Of a DNA stretch of 64,000 nt, positions 1 through 6,697 are shown in pieces. Both the position numbers and the translations under genes were made by a program. The stretch is from positions 1-64,000 of the forward strand of contig CAZEDM010000008.1 of NCBI GenBank assembly GCA_964511075.1, written 5' to 3'. Below the pieces are notes generated by a model that made no database searches, was not told the DNA's origin, and saw only the letters and a program-made list of their open reading frames with translations. Position 1 is the first letter of the stretch; each line of letters begins with the position of its first letter. The DNA is from CAZEDM01 sp964511075. GTDB taxonomy: Bacteria; Zixibacteria; MSB-5A5; RBG-16-43-9.

Positions 1-57
1 TACAGCATCGAGTCCAGGTACGGAACGGAGATCGGTAAATTCGTGATTATTAAGTGA
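1..57 (+). CDS. C-terminal end of an unidentified protein (partial)
   Basis: The window opens inside a reading frame whose last 18 codons read YSIESRYGTEIGKFVIIK and stop at TGA (55-57). A perfect hairpin terminator follows within 20 bases, as expected for the end of a real gene or operon. The fragment alternates charged and hydrophobic residues and could be the final strand of a beta-rich envelope protein, but it is too short to name. Confidence 0.55.
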   Translation, partial: YSIESRYGTEIGKFVIIK

Positions 58-73
58 GGATCGAGGATTTTAG

Positions 74-109
74 AAAATAAGCCATCCCCACAGGATGGCT
101 TATTTTTTT
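74..109. terminator. Rho-independent terminator
   Basis: An 11-bp perfect stem (ataagccatcc / ggatggcttat) closes a CCACA loop and is followed by seven T. A run of A precedes it, so it could work in both directions. It lies between the gene ending at 57 and the oppositely oriented small gene ending at 135. Confidence 0.93.
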
Positions 110-134
110 ATCTTAGGTTTTAAATTGGTAAATT

Positions 135-326
135 TTATTCCTTGGTTTTCCTATCCCTTATCTCCATAAGGATAAAGCTGAGAGCAAAGAGCAGACACAG
201 GACCGCAAACCTGAATGCGCTCTGCGAGGATGCACCCAGGAGCATAAGATCACCCAGCCTGAAGATAATAGCTAAGATGAAAGCGATAGCTGCCAGGATT
301 ATTAAGAGGTGAGTTAACCCTTTCAT
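135..326 (-). CDS. small two-helix membrane protein, unknown function
   Basis: This 63-residue protein has two hydrophobic segments (about residues 5-25 and 38-54), joined by a short loop, and ends in a charged tail (EIRDRKTKE). It looks like a small inner-membrane protein. The ATG at 326 is preceded by AGGAGG at a normal distance, so I consider it a real gene. It converges on the upstream partial gene with a shared terminator between them. No family is recognised; it could be a small membrane regulator or subunit. Confidence 0.7.
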   Translation of the reverse strand: MKGLTHLLIILAAIAFILAIIFRLGDLMLLGASSQSAFRFAVLCLLFALSFILMEIRDRKTKE

Positions 327-559
327 ACACTACCTCCTGCTTTAGTTTATGGTTGATACCAAACGACCCAACCCTATCACTTCCCGGCTAATTTAGAGCA
401 ATAAAAAACCGTTGTCAATGAAAAATATCCGAGACCCATAAAAAATTTAAAGAGGAGAAAACCAAAGAGCTTCTGAATTCTCAAATATAAAAGGTTTTTC
501 TCTTGCGTTCTGCTCAAAAATTTGATTAATTACCTACGTTTATAGAAAGGATCTTATCT

Positions 560-645
560 GCGAAAGTGGCGGAACTGGCATACGCGCTGGATTTAGGATC
601 CAGTGTCCATTGGACTTGGGGGTTCAACTCCCCCCTTTCGCACCA
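560..645 (+). tRNA. tRNA-Leu (anticodon UAG)
   Basis: The acceptor stem GCGAAAG (560-566) pairs with CTTTCGC (635-641), followed by discriminator A and an encoded CCA (643-645). The anticodon arm is CTGGA-TTTAGGA-TCCAG, giving UAG, which reads CUN leucine codons. A long variable arm (class II) and a GGTTCAACTCC-type T arm are present. It lies just upstream of tig on the same strand. Confidence 0.95.
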
Positions 646-671
646 ATCCCCGGAGATGAAAGGAGGAAGAT

Positions 672-1964
672 TTGAAGGTCAATGTGACCCGGGATAAAGC
701 CTGGAAAAGAATCCTGGAGATAGAGATACCGGTGGAAAAAGTCAAAGGGGAATTCGATTCCGTTTATCAGGAGTATCAAAAGAAAGCCAAGGTTCCCGGT
801 TTCCGTGCAGGGAAAGCTCCCCTGGAGCTGATTAAGTCGAAGTATAAAGATGCAGTGACCAAGGATGTTCTGGAGAGCCTTCTTCCCCAGGCTTATCAGG
901 AGGCGGTGAAGGAGAGCAATTTAACCCCCCTGACCTTCCCCCTTTTAAAGGATGTCGAGTTTCAGGAGGGCCTGCCCTTAAAGTTCAAGGCCTTAATCGA
1001 GGTGCGTCCGGAGATCGAGGTAAAGGATTACAAGGGATTACATCTTAAAAGGAAGATAATACAGATAACCGGAGAACATGTTCAGAACGCCATAAATTAC
1101 CTCAGGGAGAAAAACGCCGAGCTCCATTCCGTGGAAAGGGAAGCAAAGGATGAGGATTTCCTGATCGTGGATCTGGAGGAGATATCCGGAGATAGCAATA
1201 AGTCCAAAACCAAAAACGAAAACCAGCAGATCTGGCTGAGAAAAGAGGGTCTTCTAACAGAGTTTTACCGAGGATTTTTGGGAGCTAAGACCGGAGAGGA
1301 GAAGGAGATAGAGGCAGTCTATCCCCAGGATTACTTCGAGAGTAGCCTGGCCGGGAAGGTCATTAAATATAAAGCCAGGATAAAGGAGATAAAGGAGAAA
1401 ATCCTGCCGGAGATAAACGACGATTTTGTCAAGGGACTGGGGGAATATAAAAATCTGGATGAGCTAAAAGACAAAATCAAACAAGACCTGGAGAAACAGG
1501 CGCAGCAGGATGCGGAAAAGGACTTGTCCAATCAGGTTATAAAACAGGTGGTGGAGAAAAACAGCTTCGAGGTTCCGGAGTCCCTTTTGAAATTATACTT
1601 AGACTCCGTGGTAGAGGATTTCAAGAAAAGCTACAAGAAAATAGACCAGGAGAAGATAAAAGAGAACTACAAGGAGCTGGGATTGTCGCGCATCAGATGG
1701 GAATTTATCCTGCACCAGATAGCGAAAATTGAGAAGATTGAGGTGACCAGAGAGGATAAAGACAAATGGATAGAGAATTTTGCCAGAGCCAATTCCTTGG
1801 AGCTGAAAAAGGCAAAGGAGTACTTAGCCCAGAGCAGGAAGATTAAGGACGTAGACGAGACCATCCTGGAGAACAAGGTAATCGAGTTCATCCTGAGTCA
1901 CTCCCAGGTCAAAGAGGAAAAGGTTAAGCAGCCCCAAGAAGAGAAAAAAATAATTCAACCATAA
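672..1964 (+). CDS. tig: trigger factor, ribosome-associated chaperone/peptidyl-prolyl isomerase
   Basis: This 430-residue protein has the usual trigger-factor length. Residues 1-115 form the ribosome-binding domain, with the signature VPGFRAGKAP at about 41-50 that contacts the ribosome near the exit tunnel. An FKBP-like central domain follows (about 150-240), then a long charged helical chaperone domain and a Lys/Glu-rich tail. The start is a TTG at 672 with AGGAGG at 661-666; no ATG fits the conserved N-terminus better. It sits 14 bp upstream of clpP, the common tig-clpP order, so the two are probably co-transcribed. Known role: co-translational folding of nascent cytosolic proteins. Confidence 0.95.
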   Translation: MKVNVTRDKAWKRILEIEIPVEKVKGEFDSVYQEYQKKAKVPGFRAGKAPLELIKSKYKDAVTKDVLESLLPQAYQEAVKESNLTPLTFPLLKDVEFQEGLPLKFKALIEVRPEIEVKDYKGLHLKRKIIQITGEHVQNAINYLREKNAELHSVEREAKDEDFLIVDLEEISGDSNKSKTKNENQQIWLRKEGLLTEFYRGFLGAKTGEEKEIEAVYPQDYFESSLAGKVIKYKARIKEIKEKILPEINDDFVKGLGEYKNLDELKDKIKQDLEKQAQQDAEKDLSNQVIKQVVEKNSFEVPESLLKLYLDSVVEDFKKSYKKIDQEKIKENYKELGLSRIRWEFILHQIAKIEKIEVTREDKDKWIENFARANSLELKKAKEYLAQSRKIKDVDETILENKVIEFILSHSQVKEEKVKQPQEEKKIIQP

Positions 1965-1978
1965 AGAAGGAGAAAAGG

Positions 1979-2566
1979 ATGACCCTGGTGCCATTCGTTA
2001 TCGAGCAGACCGGAAGGGGGGAAAGAGCCTATGATATATTCTCCCGCCTTCTGAAGGACCGCATAATCTTCATCGGTTCCCCCATCGACGATAATATCGC
2101 CAATCTGGTGATAGCCCAGCTTCTGTTCCTGGATGCCGAGGATCAGGAGAAGGATATCAATATCTATATAAACTCTCCCGGAGGCATAGTCACCTCCGGC
2201 CTGGCAATCTACGATACCATGCAGTTCGTCAAGCCAGCCATTGCCACCACCTGCGTGGGGCTGGCCGCAAGCATCGCCGCCCTCCTTCTGACCGGCGGAA
2301 CCAAGGGCAAGAGGTTTGCCCTGCCTCATTCCAGAATATTAATCCATCAGCCCTGGGGAGGGGTTCAGGGACAGGTGACGGATATCGAGATACAGACAAA
2401 AGAGATGAGGACTGCCAGGGAGATTTTGAATGAGATCTTATCCGGGCATACTGGACAGCCAGTGGAGAAGATAGTAAAGGATACTGACCGCAACTACTTT
2501 ATGTCTCCGGATGAAGCTAAGGCTTATGGTCTGATCGACGAGGTTTTTCAGAAGAAGGTTAAATAG
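1979..2566 (+). CDS. clpP: ATP-dependent Clp protease proteolytic subunit with a Ser-His-Asn triad
   Basis: This 195-residue protein spans the whole ClpP fold. Ser98 lies in GLAASIA and His123 in ILIHQP. The position that is normally the catalytic Asp (RDxF) reads RNYF, so the third residue is Asn172. The code (cgc aac tac ttt) is clear. Listeria ClpP1 is a known homologue with Asn at this place and depends on a second ClpP or altered conditions for activity. The ATG has AAGGAG 8 bp upstream. The usual partner clpX does not follow; purA does. The oligomer would be a cytosolic 14-mer chamber working with ClpX or ClpA-type unfoldases encoded elsewhere. Confidence 0.95.
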   Translation: MTLVPFVIEQTGRGERAYDIFSRLLKDRIIFIGSPIDDNIANLVIAQLLFLDAEDQEKDINIYINSPGGIVTSGLAIYDTMQFVKPAIATTCVGLAASIAALLLTGGTKGKRFALPHSRILIHQPWGGVQGQVTDIEIQTKEMRTAREILNEILSGHTGQPVEKIVKDTDRNYFMSPDEAKAYGLIDEVFQKKVK

Positions 2567-2668
2567 AGAAAAATAATAGATCAAGCAGAGATTGATATTC
2601 ACCATCTAATGAGATCTCTGATAAAAGTGTTTTGCCAGAGAGTAGAATAATTACGTGAAATTTTAATC

Positions 2669-2738
2669 TCCTCCCTTGACGGGAGGGATAATGGGAGGGT
2701 GACCCTCTCCCTGTCCCTCTCCCATAAAGGGAGAGGGA
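2669..2738. repeat. dispersed CCCTCTCCC/GGGAGAGGG palindromic repeat
   Basis: Two adjacent hairpins: a short CTCCC-ttgac-GGGAG, then a perfect 10-bp stem TCCCTCTCCC (2714-2723) / GGGAGAGGGA (2729-2738) with loop ATAAA. The same lead-in (accctctcc-tg-ccc) and stem type recur at about 17124-17156, and more weakly near 56779-56812. It occupies the clpP-purA gap just before the purA ribosome site. Confidence 0.75.
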
Positions 2739-2758
2739 ACTCCAGACAAGGGGAAAAA

Positions 2759-4033
2759 ATGCCTAATCAAATAGTTGCGGGTATGCAGTGGGGGGATGAG
2801 GGTAAGGGGAAGATCGTGGATATCCTCTCCGCCAGGGCGGATATAGTTGCCCGGCACCAGGGCGGGGCAAATGCGGGGCACACAGTGGTCATCGATAATA
2901 AAAAGTTCATCCTGCATCTTATTCCCACGGGCATCCTGCATCCCAAGAAAATCTGTGTGATTGGAAACGGGGTAGTATTCGACCCGGAGCTTTTCTTTCA
3001 GGAGACAGAGGAGCTGAGATGCAAGGGTATAAATATCGACAAAAGGATTTTACTGAGCAAAAACGCTCACCTGGTTATGCCCTATCATAAGGCTATTGAA
3101 AAAATAGAGGAGAAGAAAAGAGGCGAATGTAAAATCGGCACGACCCTTAAGGGTATCGGTCCGGCTTACCTGGATAAAATCGGAAGAAGAGGGATTCGCC
3201 TAACTGACCTTCTGGATGAGAAACTTTTCCGCTCCCAAGTGAATGAGAACCTGAAGGGGAAAGAAGGATGGCTGAAATATCTTTCTCCCGGTGAAATCTC
3301 ATCTCTGAGAAGAGAATCTCTGGGTTTTCTGAAATACAGTAAAAGAATTGTTCCTTTCATAGCGAATACAACTGCGTTTTTGAACAAGGCCATCAAAGAT
3401 AAAAAGAAGATTCTTTTCGAAGGTGCCCAGGGGACGCTCTTGGATATAGATTTCGGAACCTATCCCTACGTAACCTCCTCCAACACCTCAGCCGGAGGAG
3501 CCTGCACCGGTTTGGGCGTGCCCCCGACCTCAATCGACGAGGTTATCGGAGTTTCCAAAGCCTATACCACTAGGGTGGGGTGTGGGCCCTTCCCCACAGA
3601 GCTTAAAGACAAAACCGGAACCCACCTGCAGGAAAAAGGAAACGAGTTCGGCGCCACCACCGGCAGGCCCAGAAGATGCGGCTGGCTGGACCTTTTGATC
3701 TTGAGATACGCGGTGATGGTAAACGGGATTACAAAAATCGCCCTGACCAAACTGGACGTTTTGGACCAGCTTGAGAGCATAAAGGTCTGCGTGGGGTATA
3801 AATACAAGGGGAAGATATTAAGGGAATTTTCTACTGAGTTAGATATTTTAGAGAAATGCGAACCTGTTTATAAAAACCTGCCCGGTTGGAAGCAGAATAC
3901 CAACGGGATAACCGATTATAAAAAACTCCCGCAGAAAACCAAAGATTACCTGAAGTTTATACAGGACCAGACCGGGGCGAAAATATTCTTGATTTCGACG
4001 GGGTGTAAAAGGGAAGAGACGATTTGGAGATGA
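2759..4033 (+). CDS. purA: adenylosuccinate synthetase
   Basis: It catalyses IMP + aspartate + GTP to adenylosuccinate, the first committed step to AMP. The protein is 424 residues, a normal length. The phosphate loop GDEGKGK lies at 12-18 with catalytic Asp13, and His41 is in NAGHTVV as in E. coli PurA. Further family motifs are IGPAYLDKIGRRGIR, FEGAQGTLLDIDFGTYP and TTGRPRRCGWLD. I chose ATG 2759 because it starts directly with the conserved strand and has AAGGGG upstream; the 20 in-frame codons before it come from the repeat at 2669-2738. The last 74 bp, including the stop, are duplicated at 5171-5244. Confidence 0.95.
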   Translation: MPNQIVAGMQWGDEGKGKIVDILSARADIVARHQGGANAGHTVVIDNKKFILHLIPTGILHPKKICVIGNGVVFDPELFFQETEELRCKGINIDKRILLSKNAHLVMPYHKAIEKIEEKKRGECKIGTTLKGIGPAYLDKIGRRGIRLTDLLDEKLFRSQVNENLKGKEGWLKYLSPGEISSLRRESLGFLKYSKRIVPFIANTTAFLNKAIKDKKKILFEGAQGTLLDIDFGTYPYVTSSNTSAGGACTGLGVPPTSIDEVIGVSKAYTTRVGCGPFPTELKDKTGTHLQEKGNEFGATTGRPRRCGWLDLLILRYAVMVNGITKIALTKLDVLDQLESIKVCVGYKYKGKILREFSTELDILEKCEPVYKNLPGWKQNTNGITDYKKLPQKTKDYLKFIQDQTGAKIFLISTGCKREETIWR

Positions 4034-4034
4034 G
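3961..4034 (+). repeat. purA 3'-end direct repeat, copy 1 (in gene)
   Basis: This 74-bp stretch is the coding 3' end of purA through its TGA stop plus one base. It matches 5171-5244 at 71 of 74 positions in the same orientation. The two copies bracket the HEPN/MNT gene pair, an arrangement typical of integration at a gene's 3' end. Confidence 0.85.
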
Positions 4035-4089
4035 TTTTTTGATTCTTGAAGGTCTGCTAATAAGATTTTTTAGTTGGGTGTTACTTGAA

Positions 4090-4515
4090 TTATAATTTTA
4101 GCCTCGTCTTTATTTCTATCACATAATCTCTTGCTATTTTTAGAAATTCTCGGGCTTCCTTTTTACTTACTATCCCAACTTGTCCATAGACCGCCGTATG
4201 CCTTTTCTTTCTTTTTCGATCAAGATAAGATATGGTTTCTTCAAAAGGTCGACCTAAGGCAATCTTCATAAACTGTAATATAGTCTTATGGGCTTCAAAA
4301 CTGGCAGGACGGTATCCCGAATGGAACATAAAGGCACGTGAGGCTTGTAGGATAGCATTATAAGATATGGAAAAAGACCAGTCAGTATCTCCAGCCAGAA
4401 TCTTCTCTGCTGTTTTTAAATCTCGCTCCGCAAGCTCGAAAGTGTTTTTGATCTCCTCTGGTGTTGCTCTGAAATGATGAATTTTCCCTTCAGCTAAGAG
4501 TTTTTCAAAGCTCAT
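4090..4515 (-). CDS. HEPN-domain protein (HepT-like toxin candidate)
   Basis: This 141-residue all-helical protein has the typical HEPN layout. Residues 20-45 resemble a first helix (ELAERDLKTAEKIL), 50-65 carry the conserved YNAILQASRA helix, and a basic Arg100-x5-His106 segment (RKRKKRH) fits the Rx4-6H motif of HEPN ribonucleases. Its start overlaps the end of the upstream nucleotidyltransferase gene by 11 bp, so the two are translationally coupled. Known HEPN-MNT pairs are toxin-antitoxin modules in which MNT modifies and silences the HEPN RNase; I infer the same here. A substrate-binding, non-toxic HEPN role is possible. The sequence is more AT-rich than purA. Confidence 0.8.
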   Translation of the reverse strand: MSFEKLLAEGKIHHFRATPEEIKNTFELAERDLKTAEKILAGDTDWSFSISYNAILQASRAFMFHSGYRPASFEAHKTILQFMKIALGRPFEETISYLDRKRKKRHTAVYGQVGIVSKKEAREFLKIARDYVIEIKTRLKL

Positions 4516-5074
4516 CTAATTTCCCTTTGAGCACAATCTTAGGCTCCCTTATAATCCTTTTAATGAACGGATCACCTGACTTAAGCTTTCTTTTGAATTC
4601 AGTTATAGGCATCACAGTGTAATTAATCTCCCGCCTTAGTTCCTCCTCTAAGCCAGAAATAGTCTTGTGCATAGAGATCTCGTCAGCCTCACCTATTACC
4701 ATCAGGTCAACATCGCTTTTGGAATCCTCCTCATTTCGAGCTATTGAGCCATAGATAAAAGCAAATTTAACTGAGTCGTAGCTTGATAGAGCCTTTTTCA
4801 GACTTTCTCCCACACCCATGGTAAGGTGAAGTATGCGCTTCAGCTCCGGGAAGATAGGAGAGGTTTGGTTCACCTGATAGTATTTGAGATTTCCCTCTCT
4901 TTTTACCATGAGAAGCCCAGCTTTTTCAAGATGGCTCAGCCCTCTCCTGATGGCGTTTATAGGTTCCTTTAGCTGTTTTTCAAGCTCCCGCACGTAGAAG
5001 CGTGAATCGGGGTTTAACAAAAATTGTCGTAAAAGTTTTCTTTTAGTTTTGGAGTGGATTAGATATTTAAGCAT
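4505..5074 (-). CDS. winged-helix/MNT-type nucleotidyltransferase (MntA-like antitoxin candidate)
   Basis: This 189-residue protein starts with a winged-helix DNA-binding domain (about 1-75: SRFYVRELEKQL, AGLLMVKREGNLKYYQ). A minimal nucleotidyltransferase domain follows, with GS at 109-110 and Asp121/Asp123 in the GS-x10-DxD motif (SDVDLMVIG). I chose ATG 5074 because AAAGGA precedes it; the longer frame back to 5170 runs through the promoter and operators (5088-5134). The fused DNA-binding domain suggests that it represses its own operon. Downstream and overlapping is the HEPN gene. Role inferred from the family: AMP- or NMP-transferase antitoxin. Confidence 0.85.
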   Translation of the reverse strand: MLKYLIHSKTKRKLLRQFLLNPDSRFYVRELEKQLKEPINAIRRGLSHLEKAGLLMVKREGNLKYYQVNQTSPIFPELKRILHLTMGVGESLKKALSSYDSVKFAFIYGSIARNEEDSKSDVDLMVIGEADEISMHKTISGLEEELRREINYTVMPITEFKRKLKSGDPFIKRIIREPKIVLKGKLDEL

Positions 5075-5087
5075 CACTGGTTCCTTT

Positions 5088-5134
5088 GAACACAATTTGT
5101 GTTCAATTGTATACAATTTGTGTTCAAAAGTCAA
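5088..5134 (-). promoter_or_regulatory. promoter with overlapping operator repeats for the MNT/HEPN operon
   Basis: On the minus strand TTGACT (5129-5134) and TACAAT (5106-5111) are 17 bp apart, a strong sigma70-type promoter. A 15-bp direct repeat (acaatttgtgttcaa on plus) occurs at 5092-5106 and 5113-5127, exactly 21 bp apart. One copy sits in the spacer and one just downstream of the -10. A 14-bp perfect palindrome AATTGTATACAATT covers the -10 (5105-5118), and GAACACA-att-TGTGTTC lies at 5088-5104. This is the expected layout for autorepression by the winged-helix domain of the first gene. Confidence 0.82.
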
Positions 5135-5170
5135 GAAGTTTATAGCCTTATTAGAAAAAAGATAACTCAT

Positions 5171-5244
5171 ATAGGACCAGACTGGGGCGAAGATATTCTT
5201 GATTTCGACGGGGTGTAAAAGGGAAGAGACGATTTGGAGATGAG
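5171..5244 (+). repeat. purA 3'-end direct repeat, copy 2 (orphan)
   Basis: Second copy of the purA 3' end. Against copy 1 it differs at three positions, all transitions: 3962 C to T (would turn CAG into TAG), 3973 C to T and 3982 A to G (both silent third positions). It is attached to no purA body. Confidence 0.85.
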
Positions 5245-5245
5245 G

Positions 5246-5458
5246 CTATTTCTTGGGGTAAAAATCAAGTGGAAGCGTATTGTTGTTCTTAATTCTTTCG
5301 AGAAATTTGACCAAATTATTTTCTGATTTGGCAATCTCTATTCTTTTTTTAGCAATCTCAAAATAAACATCATTGATCTCAAGTCCTATGAAATTTCGAT
5401 TTAAGCGTTTTGAAACTACCCCCGTAGTCCCTGAACCCATGAAGGGGAGGTTGGAAGA
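5246..5458 (-). pseudogene. C-terminal fragment of a DNA methyltransferase
   Basis: The frame carries PFMGSGTTG followed by VVSKRLNRNFIGLEIND and YFEIAKKRIE. This is the SAM-binding motif and following helix at the C-terminal end of N6-adenine/N4-cytosine methyltransferases of the D-x-x-x-S/N-PP-Y classes. A TAA (5459-5461) stops the frame seven codons before the ATG at 5440, so the target-recognition and catalytic parts are missing. The remnant directly abuts the orphan purA repeat. I read it as debris of a restriction-modification system; the PLD-type nuclease gene nearby supports this. Confidence 0.75.
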
Positions 5459-5470
5459 TTACATTTTGAT

Positions 5471-5746
5471 TCAATGATTTATACCGCAACAACTTTCGCA
5501 TTGATAATACTTTTTCCCTCCACTTTTAGCATAATATCTAAAAGTTTTACCTCTACAATAAAGGCAACCTTCAAGTGGATTGTAGGTAAGACATTTTGGT
5601 CTATTTACTAACGGTGGGAAAAAATAAGGAAAACCATCAATTATGTGCTTTCTAAATCCATTTTTTCCCCATCTTTCAATCCATTCTTCAACTTTTTCTC
5701 GGTGCTTTTTTCCTTTTATTATATTCTTCTTCCTATCTGCCTTCAT
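5471..5746 (-). CDS. small zinc-ribbon protein, unknown function
   Basis: This 91-residue protein has a basic, helical N-terminal half (KKHREKVEEWIERWGKNG) and a C-terminal half with two paired-cysteine sets (CLYC and CESC, plus an earlier Cys in RPKC), a likely zinc ribbon. The ATG at 5746 has AAGGTGA upstream and is preferred over the GTG at 5755. The start overlaps the 3' end of the upstream PLD-type gene by 14 bp, so they form one operon. Because it lies between a nuclease-like gene and a methyltransferase remnant, a role in a restriction-modification or defence locus is plausible. It might also be the detached N-terminal part of the broken methyltransferase; I cannot tell which. Confidence 0.55.
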   Translation of the reverse strand: MKADRKKNIIKGKKHREKVEEWIERWGKNGFRKHIIDGFPYFFPPLVNRPKCLTYNPLEGCLYCRGKTFRYYAKSGGKKYYQCESCCGINH

Positions 5747-6659
5747 AACGTTCACCTTTTTCAGTTAAAGAATAATGTGCTGTTGATAAGCGAATAAATA
5801 AAAACATACTATCTGGATGTTTACTCTTTTGTTCATGTTTATTAAGCTCACCACGTATTGAATTTTTAAAAGTACTCATCTTAAAAATCAACTTCTTATC
5901 TTTTACTATTTTTTCAGCTTCTTCATAAATAATATTTAATGGAACAGATTTTAATCCTTCCTTTTGTTTTCCTTTAATTATGTCAATTATTATTTTTTTT
6001 ATTGTAGGACCTGGTCCTGGTAATTTTTCTTCTTCCTTTTTTAATTCTCTTATTTCTTGCTTTATTGAAGATTCTATTACTTTTCCAGACTTGTCAATAT
6101 CCTTTTTCACAATAGCATATTTTTCTAAATAGTCTTTGTTTGGAATAAAGACTGAGTCTGTATATTTTATCTCATTGTAGATTGCTTCCAATTGAGAGTA
6201 GTAAACTGGCTTTGCTTCTCTAAAAACAGCATTAACTTCAAAATTGGATAATAAACCACCACCTGTTAAATTTGAAGAACCAATTATTGAGGTATATTTT
6301 ATATTATTAGGGGATGTATTACTAAACAAATAAATTTTTGGGTGAAAAATCAAATCATTAAAATTATCTCTTTTATCACCAAAACAATAATATGAAAATC
6401 TTGAATATTTAGACTTTATCTTTTCTAATGTTATTAATGCATTATAATCAGTGGTTTTAAAATCCAATCCAACTATTATTTCAACTTTTGAATTATTTTT
6501 TGTTAGAGAATAATCTAATGCTTTAGAAATTTGATCAATACCTGATTTTCTCAGGAAAGCGACAGCAATATTCACAGTGGTGCTTTCTAATAGCTCACCT
6601 TTTATTACTTCAGCAAGAGCATAGTTAGTATTTGCCAATATTTGAATTTTTGTTTTCAT
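5733..6659 (-). CDS. phospholipase D-like nuclease domain protein (restriction endonuclease candidate)
   Basis: This 308-residue protein has a PLD-superfamily half in residues 1-180. HPKIYLF supplies the catalytic His-x-Lys, and GSSNLTGGG the conserved Ser/Asn loop. The second half (about 195-305) is charged and winged-helix-like. One HKD motif per chain is the arrangement of BfiI/NgoFVII-type restriction enzymes and of PLD domains in helicase-nuclease systems. It precedes and overlaps the zinc-ribbon gene and the methyltransferase fragment. The base composition is strikingly AT-rich relative to purA and the patatin gene on either side, which suggests transfer. No clear ribosome site precedes the ATG. 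Confidence 0.7.
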   Translation of the reverse strand: MKTKIQILANTNYALAEVIKGELLESTTVNIAVAFLRKSGIDQISKALDYSLTKNNSKVEIIVGLDFKTTDYNALITLEKIKSKYSRFSYYCFGDKRDNFNDLIFHPKIYLFSNTSPNNIKYTSIIGSSNLTGGGLLSNFEVNAVFREAKPVYYSQLEAIYNEIKYTDSVFIPNKDYLEKYAIVKKDIDKSGKVIESSIKQEIRELKKEEEKLPGPGPTIKKIIIDIIKGKQKEGLKSVPLNIIYEEAEKIVKDKKLIFKMSTFKNSIRGELNKHEQKSKHPDSMFLFIRLSTAHYSLTEKGERYEGR

Positions 6660-6697
6660 TATATCTTGTTAGCTTTTATAAATCAAGCCCTTTTTCC

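Noticed and set aside
2699..2758. Twenty extra in-frame codons at the start of purA
   Set aside because: They come from the palindromic repeat, have no homology to PurA, and ATG 2759 fits the family start.
5075..5170. Longer N-terminus of the MNT protein
   Set aside because: This stretch is the promoter and operator repeats; AAAGGA supports ATG 5074.
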